Source: an uncultured Clostridia bacterium
GTDB taxonomy: Bacteria > Bacillota > Clostridia > Oscillospirales > Ruminococcaceae
Length of the DNA: 35,292 nt
NCBI GenBank assembly: GCA_947627945.1
Contig: CANQYC010000005.1
Location: 1 to 35,292 of the forward strand
Reading direction: 5' to 3'
Shown here: piece after piece, positions 1 to 6,803 of the stretch
Layout of the letters: every line of letters begins with the position of its first letter
Numbering within the stretch: position 1 is the stretch's first letter
Translations under genes and position numbers: made by a program
Notes under the pieces: generated by a model
Database searches by the model: none
What the model was told of the DNA's origin: nothing
Seen by the model: the letters and a program-made list of their open reading frames with translations, nothing else

Positions 1-304
1 CTGCACGCAGTGTCCTGAGCAGCGGGAGAATGCCCGGATAGGGTGCCGTCTGCTCCGCACAGTGCAGCGCATAGTGCGCCGAGAATGTCTCATACAGGCG
101 GTCGATCTCCGCTGCCGGCGTACCCTCCGGTGCGGCACGTTCCAGAAGTTTCCGGATGCCGTTCCCCACGAACCGGCGCACCTCATCCTTGCTGCGCTGC
201 GGCATCCCAGCCTGTTCCAGTGCCACATTCAGCGATGTCCGCAGATCATCGAGCGTGTCCAAAAGTGTCCCATCTAAGTCAAAAACTGCCAAAGTATACT
301 GCAT
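1..304 (-). CDS. HAD-superfamily phosphatase, phosphoglycolate phosphatase-like (partial)
   Basis: Only the first ~101 residues lie in the window; the rest runs off the left edge. The start is ATG at 304-302, preceded by GGGAGG on the minus strand. Residues 8-13 read FDLDGT, the HAD motif I with the nucleophile Asp and the second acid/base Asp; the helical segment after it (about 15-85) resembles the cap of Gph/YqaB-type phosphatases. Family members hydrolyse small phosphate monoesters such as 2-phosphoglycolate or sugar phosphates in the cytoplasm. Motifs II-IV are outside the window, so substrate cannot be judged. It is transcribed away from the HD-domain gene from the shared -10 region at 397-425. 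Confidence 0.85.
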   Translation of the reverse strand, partial: MQYTLAVFDLDGTLLDTLDDLRTSLNVALEQAGMPQRSKDEVRRFVGNGIRKLLERAAPEGTPAAEIDRLYETFSAHYALHCAEQTAPYPGILPLLRTLRA

Positions 305-375
305 TTTACTGCCTCCCTGTACTCCCGTACCAAGTGCGGACGGGGTCAAATATGATTTTTTGTGAATATTGCCGA

Positions 376-404
376 TTGATTTTTGTCGCTTTTTATATTA
401 TAAT
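376..404 (+). promoter_or_regulatory. Sigma-A promoter for the HD/CmpB operon
   Basis: TTGATT (376-381), a 17-base spacer and TATAAT (399-404) on the plus strand give a near-consensus promoter about 40 bases before the HD-domain start codon. It overlaps the minus-strand promoter, so the two probably cannot be occupied by polymerase at once. Confidence 0.75.
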
Positions 405-425
405 ATACTTAACCCAATCTGTCAA
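397..425 (-). promoter_or_regulatory. Sigma-A promoter for the HAD gene
   Basis: On the minus strand TTGACA (425-420) is followed after exactly 17 bases by TATAAT (402-397). This is full consensus at both hexamers. The -10 lies inside the 14-base palindrome 394-407 and overlaps by four bases the -10 of the opposing promoter. Confidence 0.8.
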
Positions 426-446
426 TACGAAAGGATCAAAAAGGAT

Positions 447-971
447 ATGCCAAAAACCGTTTCCGCAGTGCAAGACCTTCCGGTACGCCTGCGTGCCGGT
501 GTCAGATATCAGAAACATGAGATCGTGGCGGCGATCCGTTCACAGGCGATCCCCCTGCTGGCTTCCGGCAGGCTGGCTATGACAAAGCAGTTCGTCCAGC
601 ACTCTGATCTCTCCGTGTTCCAGCATTGTGCGCACGTTGCCTACATCAGCTGCGTGATCTGCATGAAACTGGGGCTGCGGGTCGATTATCAGGAAATGAT
701 CCGGGGGGCATTGCTGCACGACTATTTTCTGTACGACTGGCATGACCGCAGGGCATGTCATCCGTATCACCCCACCTACCACCCGACGCTTGCCATGCGC
801 AATGCATCGTTAGACTATTCGCTTACCAAAAAAGAAAAGCAGATCATCCAGCGTCACATGTGGCCGCTGACCATCATCCCGCCGACCTGTCCGGAGGCGT
901 GGGCTGTGACGATGGCGGATAAGATCTGTACACTGCTGGAGGTCTTCAGAAAGGAGCGTGTACGGTTATGA
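447..971 (+). CDS. HD-domain phosphohydrolase
   Basis: This encodes 174 residues. The HD metal-binding pattern is visible: an upstream His in QHCAHVAY, the HD doublet in LLHDYFLYDWH, a later His in IQRHMW, and an Asp in MADK. HD proteins are cytoplasmic metal-dependent phosphohydrolases acting on nucleotides or other phosphoesters; this subgroup has no assigned substrate that I can name. The reading frame is open back to 369, but ATG 447 lies after the promoter with AAAGGA about 11 bases upstream. Its stop overlaps the next start as ATGA (968-971), implying translational coupling to the CmpB-type membrane protein. Confidence 0.8.
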   Translation: MPKTVSAVQDLPVRLRAGVRYQKHEIVAAIRSQAIPLLASGRLAMTKQFVQHSDLSVFQHCAHVAYISCVICMKLGLRVDYQEMIRGALLHDYFLYDWHDRRACHPYHPTYHPTLAMRNASLDYSLTKKEKQIIQRHMWPLTIIPPTCPEAWAVTMADKICTLLEVFRKERVRL

Positions 972-1717
972 TCGCAGGCATGGGACTCGATCTTCTGTTT
1001 CTGAACTTCATGCTGTATAGCTTTCTTGGATGGCTGTACGAGACGACCATCTGTTCACTTTGGGAATCCGGACATTTTCTCAACCGTGGTTCCCTGCTGG
1101 GACCGTGCTGCCCGGTCTACGGCGGCGGTGCCCTGCTCGGCATCGTCTTGGCGTATTACATCCCGAATCCGGCGGTGCTGTTCCTCACATCGGCGACGCT
1201 CTGCATCTGCTGTGAGTATCTGTGCGCTGCCATTTTGGAGGATATTTTCCATGTCAAGCTCTGGAATTATTCCGGCATGGCATTTCAGTACAAGGGACGG
1301 ATCTGCCTGCTGGGCTTCTGCTTCTTCGGCATTGCTGCCACCGTGATCGGCAGATACATCCACCCGCTCGTCATGACGGCGATGAGTACCGTCCGTCCGG
1401 CGATCCTGACGGCAACGGCAATTGTACTGGCGGTCGCACTGGCATCGGATACCATCCTGTCCGCCGTTGCGTTCTCCCGCAAGAGCCGCCGGCTGTACCG
1501 CTTCTATGTCCGGTATCATGCCATGCTCAACCGGGAATTCCGGAGCCTCTCCTATGCGATCCAGCGGCGTCTGCCGGATTCCCTGCTTGAGGATCTTTCC
1601 GGATTCCAGCAGATGATCCTCGAAAAGAACCGTATCCTTGCCGAGCATGAATCGCAGAAGAAAGAGGAGATGCGGGAAAAATTCGATGAGACGATGGAAA
1701 GGTTCCGCAGGAGCTGA
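968..1717 (+). CDS. CmpB-type putative ABC transporter permease (PF06541-like)
   Basis: This is a 249-residue integral membrane protein. The N terminus (LFLNFMLYSFLGWLYET) followed by RGSLLGPCCPVYG is characteristic of the ABC_trans_CmpB family. About five to six hydrophobic segments cover residues 5-160, and the last ~90 residues are charged and helical, probably a cytoplasmic coiled coil. Despite the family name no ATPase or binding protein is adjacent, so a transport role is unproven. The start overlaps the HD gene stop by ATGA. Transcription ends at the strong hairpin at 1741-1781. The coupling suggests that a membrane protein and a phosphohydrolase act together; that is inference. Confidence 0.75.
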   Translation: MIAGMGLDLLFLNFMLYSFLGWLYETTICSLWESGHFLNRGSLLGPCCPVYGGGALLGIVLAYYIPNPAVLFLTSATLCICCEYLCAAILEDIFHVKLWNYSGMAFQYKGRICLLGFCFFGIAATVIGRYIHPLVMTAMSTVRPAILTATAIVLAVALASDTILSAVAFSRKSRRLYRFYVRYHAMLNREFRSLSYAIQRRLPDSLLEDLSGFQQMILEKNRILAEHESQKKEEMREKFDETMERFRRS

Positions 1718-1740
1718 ATGAGCTGAAGTCTTGAGATATG

Positions 1741-1781
1741 AAAACTCCCCGAAAACGAAATACGTTTTCGGGGAGTTTTTT
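1741..1781. terminator. Bidirectional intrinsic terminator
   Basis: A perfect 17-bp stem (1741-1757 with 1763-1779) encloses the loop AAATA. The stem begins with AAAA and ends in a T run, so it supplies a U tract in both directions. It serves the HD/CmpB operon from the left and the lipoprotein gene from the right. Confidence 0.92.
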
Positions 1782-1798
1782 GATAGGCGCATTTGCCG

Positions 1799-3148
1799 TT
1801 ACTGCCTGTATTCCCGGATCAACCGCACGATGATGTCATGCAGCGGCTCCACTTCATAGTCGCCGATAATTGGTTCCAGATGGGAGTCGCCGATGCCGGA
1901 ATCATCCGTCAGGAACACATAGCTGGCGTTGGTACAGATCGCCGCTGCACGCCCGAACAGCTCCGTCTCCCGGGAACCGTTCGAGGAAACGACCGGCACC
2001 AGATGGATGCCCTTTGCGGCTGCCTGCCGCATCGCTTCGCAGAGTGCCGCTTCGGTGCCGTCATGCGGGGGCGCATCGTAGATGAGGAATGCGACCTTGA
2101 CGGTCTCCTCCTCCCAGAGATCCCCTGTCATCGTTTCGGTCAGCACTTCGGCGACTGCCTCGGGGGTATCGCCGCCGCCGTCTGCGGTCTCGGCATTGAG
2201 CTGCCGCCGGATCTCCCCGGTATCCTTTGTGAATTTGCCGCACTTCGTCACATAGTCATCGCCCTTGTCCCGGTAGAAGCTGACGGCGTAGCTCGTATTC
2301 TCATCGCCTGCCTCCTCTGCAATGGAGCTGAAATCGCTCTGGAGATAGAGCATCTCATCCCCCATAGAACCAGTCGTGTCAAGAATGAACATGACCTGCA
2401 TATCCTCGTACCGCTGCGGTGCGATGTCAAGCACCGCTGTGACCTGACGATCGCCCGCTGCGGCAGTGTTCAGCTCTGTGTCTGTCGGTGACTGCTGCTG
2501 CGTGTCTTGCTGTGCCTGTGCTTCCTGCTGTGCCTGCAGATCTGTTTCCTGCGAAGTCTCCAGCGTGATGGGCTGCTCCGCATCCAGTGCGATGGTCTGC
2601 TCTGCGCCGGCACAGGTGAGATGCACGCTCGTCCCGGCAGCACCGAACAGATAGGCATGTCCTGCCTGATCGGTCATGGCTGTCCACAGCACATTTCCCT
2701 TTGCATCGAGCAGCTCCGCTTTGACATTCGGCAGAACATTGCCCGCCGGATCGGTCGCTGTCACGGAGACCCGGTGCAGCAGGTCAATGCCAAACTCCGG
2801 CAGCGTCAGGTGTCCGGTGCCGACCAGATTCATCAGGAACCCCCAGTTCTCATGATCCCGCCATTCCCCCGCTGTCAGGAGTTTTTCCGTCTGCTGCTGC
2901 GATACCGTGCTTTCCACATCGGCATCGGGGACAATGCCGCCCTCCGCAGCATCCTCTCCGGCAGCATCCATTTCCTTCCCGCCGGCATCTTCAGCGGCAT
3001 CTCCGGCTGCGGCCGCATCCCCGGCAACGCCTGCCGGCGGGGCAACATGGTTGACAGCTCCTGTCAGGTCTGTTCCCTCCTCCGATGCACACCCGGTGCA
3101 GGCAAGCATCAATGCGGCAAGACAGATCGTCAATGTATTTCGTTTCAT
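1799..3148 (-). CDS. vWA-domain lipoprotein
   Basis: This encodes 449 residues. The N terminus has a charged start, a hydrophobic core and a lipobox-like LMLACTGC, so Cys17 or Cys20 would be lipidated and the protein held on the outer face of the membrane. Residues 25-75 are an Ala/Gly/Asp/Glu-rich linker. Around 125-200 there is an Ig/carboxypeptidase-regulatory-like beta domain (VLPNVKAELLD). A Gln-rich linker leads to a C-terminal von Willebrand A domain from about 250, whose MIDAS motif reads FILDTTGSMGDE (DxTxS). Such domains bind protein ligands through a divalent metal. GGGAGG precedes the start by about nine bases. The ligand is unknown. Confidence 0.85.
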   Translation of the reverse strand: MKRNTLTICLAALMLACTGCASEEGTDLTGAVNHVAPPAGVAGDAAAAGDAAEDAGGKEMDAAGEDAAEGGIVPDADVESTVSQQQTEKLLTAGEWRDHENWGFLMNLVGTGHLTLPEFGIDLLHRVSVTATDPAGNVLPNVKAELLDAKGNVLWTAMTDQAGHAYLFGAAGTSVHLTCAGAEQTIALDAEQPITLETSQETDLQAQQEAQAQQDTQQQSPTDTELNTAAAGDRQVTAVLDIAPQRYEDMQVMFILDTTGSMGDEMLYLQSDFSSIAEEAGDENTSYAVSFYRDKGDDYVTKCGKFTKDTGEIRRQLNAETADGGGDTPEAVAEVLTETMTGDLWEEETVKVAFLIYDAPPHDGTEAALCEAMRQAAAKGIHLVPVVSSNGSRETELFGRAAAICTNASYVFLTDDSGIGDSHLEPIIGDYEVEPLHDIIVRLIREYRQ

Positions 3149-3173
3149 AAAAATGGCCTCCCTTTTCTATGTT

Positions 3174-3207
3174 GACAGAGCCGCTGGCTTTCTGAGCGGC
3201 TTCTGTC
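3174..3207 (-). other. Hairpin in the leader of the vWA lipoprotein gene
   Basis: GACAGA-GCCGCT (3174-3185) pairs with AGCGGC-TCTGTC (3195-3207) with one bulged base and a 9-base loop. It has no U run on either side, so it is unlikely to be a simple terminator. It lies between the flippase stop and the lipoprotein ribosome site. It could be a leader structure or a weak end for the flippase transcript. Confidence 0.4.
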
Positions 3208-3257
3208 TATGATACGGATCAGGGAGGGAAAATGTATGGGGCTGAATGCACAAAAAT

Positions 3258-4790
3258 TCAGACTGCTTTTTGTACTGTCTGCTGCATGTTCGCAGCGGGC
3301 AGCATCCCATACAGACGGAACAGCTCCCGCTGTACGAGCAGATAGAGCATGCAGGCTGTCAGGGCATAGAGCAGCATCGCCGCAATGCGCCCACCCGGAG
3401 ATACATGCAGCAGGACGAACAGCAAAGAGGTGAGCTGAACGGCGAACACCGCCGCAAACAGAGGGATCCCGATGAGCTTTACCGGCTCGGGGCGCATGCC
3501 GGTGCGCCGGATCACCAGCACGAGGCGGCTGAGATTGCCGCAGACATTGCTGGCGTAGTAGGACAGAACGATGCCGTAGAAGCCCATCAAGGGAATGCAG
3601 ATCAGCACGATCGAAATGCGGATGACATACTCGCAGAGGTAGTTGAGAGAGGAAAATGCCTGTGCGCCGATGCCCTTGATGATGCTCTCCAGTACGATCT
3701 CCAGATAGATGAAAGGCACCACCGGAGCGAGAAGCCGTATCATCCGCCCTGCCACGGCTCCCCCGCCGAGCAGCTCCCCCAGCTCATTGCCGAAGCACAG
3801 GAGCATGGCGGTCACAAAGACGGCAAAGACAATGGTCTGGCGCACGGTCTTTTCCGTCAGGGCAGTGATGCGTGAGCGTCTCCCGGCGGCGGATTCCCTC
3901 GCCGTCTCCGTCACCAGAATGCCTGCCAGAGAGCAGAGGATGGTCGAGGGGAAGAACAGCGTCGGGATGATGATGGCTTCAAAGATGCCGAACTGGCTGA
4001 ATGCCTCCGCTGTGGAATTGCCCGCCTGCCGCAACGTCATCGGCACCAGCGCATCATTGGCGGAGCTGAGCAGAGAGGTGAGTGCCGAGCCGAGCATGAC
4101 CGGCACTGCCAGACGGAGATACCGCCAGAGGGTGATCGAGACATGCCCCGTACGGGAGGCACGGCATGACGGCAGACGGCACAGCAGGAAGAGCAGCATT
4201 GCCCCGGCTCCCGCAATACTGCTCACGGCGGTCATCATGCACAGCTCCGCATGGGCAGCGGGACGCAGGAGCAGGACAGTCCCTGCCATGCAGGCGGCAC
4301 GCACAAGAAATTCGATGCCATCCGCTGCGGCACAGGTGCCGGCACGGCAGCAGGCATTGAACCACCCCTTCATGCATGCCGCCACGGTCAGCAGGGGCAG
4401 TGCCGCCGCCATCACACGAATGGGCTGGATCAGGTCGGCACTGCCAAGGAACCGGGTGCTGCACCATGGCGCAAAAAGCGTGATCATGCCCGCCGTCACA
4501 AAACTCAGCAGAAGGCTCACGCCCATGCAGTAGCCGAACACCCTGCCGGGGTCACGCTGCCGCTTGCCAAGCTCCTCCGAGAGGAACCGGCTGGCACAGA
4601 GAAAGACATTGCCGCTGGCTGTGACAGATGCCAGCCGGAAGAAGGTCGCCGTCAGCGTCAGGATGCCGATCGCCTCGGTGCCGAGTTTCGCTGTCATGAA
4701 CACATTCAGCACCAGTGACAAGCCATCCAGCAGCATCTGGATAACGGTCAGCAGCAGTGTATCTCTCAGGATATTCCGTTTCATCCGCAT
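3258..4790 (-). CDS. SpoVB/MATE-like polysaccharide or lipid flippase
   Basis: This is about 510 residues with 12-14 hydrophobic segments. The N-terminal region (LGTEAIGILTL, then FLCASRFLSEELGK) matches the oligosaccharide/lipid flippase branch of the MOP superfamily that includes SpoVB and MurJ. Such proteins move lipid-linked glycan intermediates across the membrane. GGAGGGAGG lies just upstream of two in-frame ATGs at 4790 and 4784; I used the outer one, but the inner has more ordinary spacing. The frame is open further upstream without ribosome-site support. A sporulation role cannot be inferred because no other sporulation gene is nearby; lipid II or cell-wall polymer precursors are equally possible cargo. 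Confidence 0.8.
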   Translation of the reverse strand: MRMKRNILRDTLLLTVIQMLLDGLSLVLNVFMTAKLGTEAIGILTLTATFFRLASVTASGNVFLCASRFLSEELGKRQRDPGRVFGYCMGVSLLLSFVTAGMITLFAPWCSTRFLGSADLIQPIRVMAAALPLLTVAACMKGWFNACCRAGTCAAADGIEFLVRAACMAGTVLLLRPAAHAELCMMTAVSSIAGAGAMLLFLLCRLPSCRASRTGHVSITLWRYLRLAVPVMLGSALTSLLSSANDALVPMTLRQAGNSTAEAFSQFGIFEAIIIPTLFFPSTILCSLAGILVTETARESAAGRRSRITALTEKTVRQTIVFAVFVTAMLLCFGNELGELLGGGAVAGRMIRLLAPVVPFIYLEIVLESIIKGIGAQAFSSLNYLCEYVIRISIVLICIPLMGFYGIVLSYYASNVCGNLSRLVLVIRRTGMRPEPVKLIGIPLFAAVFAVQLTSLLFVLLHVSPGGRIAAMLLYALTACMLYLLVQRELFRLYGMLPAANMQQTVQKAV

Positions 4791-4922
4791 ACCTCCCTCC
4801 TGCTCTATTCTATGCACACGGACAGGCGGGCAGAACACGCAGGGCGATGCTTTCGTGAGAGCAATGCTGATAAAATATTTCTCAGGAGCAAGAGAATTTG
4901 TATGAGATCTGTCCAAAAACTA

Positions 4923-4951
4923 TTGACTATGTATGAAAAATGTGCTAAAAT
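4923..4951 (+). promoter_or_regulatory. Extended -10 sigma-A promoter of the short RNA/leader
   Basis: TTGACT (4923-4928), a 17-base spacer and TAAAAT (4946-4951), with TG at 4943-4944 forming an extended -10. Transcription should start near 4958. The 4791-5117 gap has no coding gene; it holds this promoter, a hairpin, a terminator and a second promoter-like site. Confidence 0.75.
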
Positions 4952-4957
4952 ATATAC

Positions 4958-5061
4958 ACGGCGCAGAATAAAGTATATGCCTCCCCGGAGGACTTCCGGG
5001 GAGGCATCCTGTGTCAGATGACCGCTGAAACTTGCTGCCGCTGAAAAACGGCAGTTTTTTT
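4958..5061 (+). ncRNA. Candidate ~104-nt small RNA or attenuated leader
   Basis: The span runs from the predicted start of the promoter at 4923-4951 to an intrinsic terminator. It contains a perfect 13-bp GC-rich stem (4977-4989 with 4995-5007, loop GGACT) whose arms carry C-rich CCTCCCC and its complement, then a single-stranded stretch with two copies of CCGCTGAAA (5022-5030 and 5038-5046), then the terminator hairpin. No convincing reading frame fills it. It is either an independent RNA or a leader attenuating the sigma factor gene that follows. No family resemblance was recognised. Confidence 0.5.
5035..5061 (+). terminator. Intrinsic terminator before the sigma factor gene
   Basis: CTGCCG (5035-5040) pairs with CGGCAG (5049-5054) around an 8-base loop and is followed by seven T. 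It lies 57 bases ahead of the sigma gene start, so most transcription from the 4923 promoter should stop here unless read through. Confidence 0.75.
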
Positions 5062-5089
5062 GTAACATATCGCAGCTTCGGTTGTCTAA
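5061..5089 (+). promoter_or_regulatory. Candidate ECF-type promoter of the sigma/anti-sigma operon
   Basis: TGTAAC (5061-5066), 17 bases, then GTCTAA (5084-5089) resembles the AAC...GTC pattern recognised by many extracytoplasmic-function sigma factors. It begins at the last T of the terminator and lies about 30 bases before the sigma start codon. The position fits autoregulation; recognition by this particular factor is inferred. Confidence 0.5.
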
Positions 5090-5117
5090 TAGATGGGACC
5101 GGAAAGGAGGTGTGCAG

Positions 5118-5612
5118 ATGCAGAAAGAATTCGATGAGATCTACCGGCTGTATGCGGAAGATGTGTACCGTTTTCTTCTGAAACTCTGCCGGAATGAGAC
5201 ATTGGCAGAGGACATCCTGCAGGACACCATGCTCAAGGCTGTCACCTCATTTTCCGGTTTCAAGGGCAAGTGTTCCCTGAAAACATGGCTCTGCACCATT
5301 GCCCGCAACGAGTACCTCAACCACTGCAAGCGCAGGGAAAACAAGCATCTGCCGCTTGACGAGGTGCAGCTCTCCGACGGCGAACCGCTCGAACAGCACA
5401 TCTCCGACAGGCTCACCGCCATGGAGCTGCACAAAGTGCTGCACCGTCTGGAAGAACCGTACAAGGAGATCTTCACGCTCCGGGTGTTTGCGGAGCTGAA
5501 ATTTGAGGACATCGGGGAAGTGTTCGGGAAAAGTGCGAACTGGGCAAGGGTGACATTTTTCAGGGCAAAGGAAAAGATCATCGCCATTGTGGATGAGGAG
5601 GGCAAACGATGA
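5118..5612 (+). CDS. ECF RNA polymerase sigma factor (sigma-70 family)
   Basis: This encodes 164 residues, normal for an ECF factor. Region 2 lies at about 5-70 (YRLYAEDVYRFLLKLC, AEDILQDT, LKTWLCTIARNE) and region 4 at about 105-160 (EEPYKEIFTLRVF, then the helix-turn-helix ANWARVTFFRAKEK). It would direct polymerase to a small regulon when released by the membrane anti-sigma encoded next. ATG 5118 is chosen because AAAGGAGG sits seven bases upstream; an in-frame TTG at 5082 would place that ribosome site inside the gene. The stop overlaps the anti-sigma start by ATGA. A TGTAAC...GTCTAA promoter-like site precedes the gene. Confidence 0.95.
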   Translation: MQKEFDEIYRLYAEDVYRFLLKLCRNETLAEDILQDTMLKAVTSFSGFKGKCSLKTWLCTIARNEYLNHCKRRENKHLPLDEVQLSDGEPLEQHISDRLTAMELHKVLHRLEEPYKEIFTLRVFAELKFEDIGEVFGKSANWARVTFFRAKEKIIAIVDEEGKR

Positions 5613-6751
5613 ACGAAATGAAACTGAGCTGCGAAATTGTGAAAGACCTCATTCCCCTGTGCAGCGAGGGGATAGGCAGTCCGGAAAGCATGGCAGAAGT
5701 CGAAGCACATATAAAGACCTGCGAACGCTGCCGGAAACTGTATGAACAGATACCGCCGGACACGATCCCTGTCCATGTGCCGGAGGAAAAGAACGTATTC
5801 CGGAAACTGGGCAGCACCCTGCGCAGGAACCGCATGGCAGCCGGTGTACTGACGGTGATCCTGCTGGTGCTGGTCGGCATACTGCTCTGGCTGACAGTGG
5901 GGCAGGTGCAGAAAAAAGAGGGCATGCGGAGTTTTGAGACCATCTGGCAGTCGGTGGAAGTGCGGCAGATCGTGCAGAAAGTCGCAGCGGGGGATATGCA
6001 GTGGTATGCGGCGCACACGTCCTACGGCGACCTGAACAGCAGCAACATCCTCATCAACAGCGAGGATGCGGCAAAGATCCGGCAAGCCGATGCCGATGCC
6101 CTGCAAAAAGCATATGATGCGGCGTATGGCGGGGACAAAGTCAAGTCCGTCAAGGTGGAAACGTCCTATGCGGACTATGGGATGAACTCGGTACCGATCC
6201 CCTATACAAGGGCATCCCTGCACTATGAAGACGGCAAAGTGCTGGAGCTGCATTTTATCAAAGGCGGTGACGGGCTGTACCAAGGCTCGGTCGTCACGAC
6301 ATCGGGAGAAGCGGGAAATACCGATCTCCGGGCAGTCATGGAACGCATGATCTGTCACGATGTGTACCCGCTGAATCTGCTGTCGGGATTTCTCCGCAAT
6401 GAAACGCCGACCGGGGCAGACAGTGAAACGATCCGTGCCAAGACCCGGATATTTATAGATCGTCTTATTCCCGACTGCCGGGACGGCATGGAAGAACGGT
6501 TCTCCGATTTTTACGGAAAAGGCTATCTGGTCGAGGATCTCCAGCTCTCCCCGATCAGATATGACAAGGAGCGGAAGATGCTCTACAATGAGGTGACATT
6601 CCTCGTCAGGGATGCACAGGGGAGTGCTGTCCTGCTGACACGGTTCTGGTCGGAAGCGGAGGGACTGCGCTTCGCACCCGGGTACAATGAGATCTACCCG
6701 AAAGACTGCTCAGAGGAGCTTGCGGAGGATATGCAGGGGCTTTTCGGATGA
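5609..6751 (+). CDS. Zinc-binding transmembrane anti-sigma factor
   Basis: This encodes 380 residues. The N-terminal 45 residues form a ZAS-type domain with likely zinc ligands Cys8, His34, Cys38 and Cys41 (HIKTCERC). One transmembrane helix lies at about 77-97 (MAAGVLTVILLVLVGILLW). The remaining ~280 residues would be outside the cell and match no domain that I recognise; they presumably sense the signal. In this family the cytoplasmic domain binds and silences the partner ECF factor until proteolysis or a conformational change releases it. It overlaps the sigma gene by four bases, ensuring coupled synthesis. Confidence 0.88.
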   Translation: MNEMKLSCEIVKDLIPLCSEGIGSPESMAEVEAHIKTCERCRKLYEQIPPDTIPVHVPEEKNVFRKLGSTLRRNRMAAGVLTVILLVLVGILLWLTVGQVQKKEGMRSFETIWQSVEVRQIVQKVAAGDMQWYAAHTSYGDLNSSNILINSEDAAKIRQADADALQKAYDAAYGGDKVKSVKVETSYADYGMNSVPIPYTRASLHYEDGKVLELHFIKGGDGLYQGSVVTTSGEAGNTDLRAVMERMICHDVYPLNLLSGFLRNETPTGADSETIRAKTRIFIDRLIPDCRDGMEERFSDFYGKGYLVEDLQLSPIRYDKERKMLYNEVTFLVRDAQGSAVLLTRFWSEAEGLRFAPGYNEIYPKDCSEELAEDMQGLFG

Positions 6752-6766
6752 GAAGTCTTGGCAACA

Positions 6767-6800
6767 GAGCAGGCACCCCGCCTTTGAGGAGTGCCTGCTC
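6767..6800. terminator. Hairpin between convergent anti-sigma and histidine kinase genes
   Basis: GAGCAGGCAC (6767-6776) pairs perfectly with GTGCCTGCTC (6791-6800) around a 14-base loop. It sits in the 52-base gap between converging genes and probably limits read-through both ways, but neither side has a good U tract. Confidence 0.5.
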
Positions 6801-6803
6801 AGG

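Noticed and set aside
408-413. A CTTAAC hexamer in the divergent promoter, matching the response regulator repeat unit
   Set aside because: Single copy without a phased partner; expected by chance in AT-rich spacer sequence.
43-582. 179-codon plus-strand open frame at the left end
   Set aside because: It overlaps the HAD gene on the other strand and the divergent promoters, and shows no protein family features.
3258-4790. Drug-efflux MATE transporter assignment
   Set aside because: The N-terminal motifs resemble SpoVB/oligosaccharide flippases more than NorM-type drug exporters; both share the same superfamily.
5141-6358. 405-codon open frame on the minus strand opposite the sigma/anti-sigma genes
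   Set aside because: The plus-strand genes have clear family motifs, ribosome sites and a four-base overlap; the reverse frame has no motif or ribosome site and reflects GC-rich codon use.
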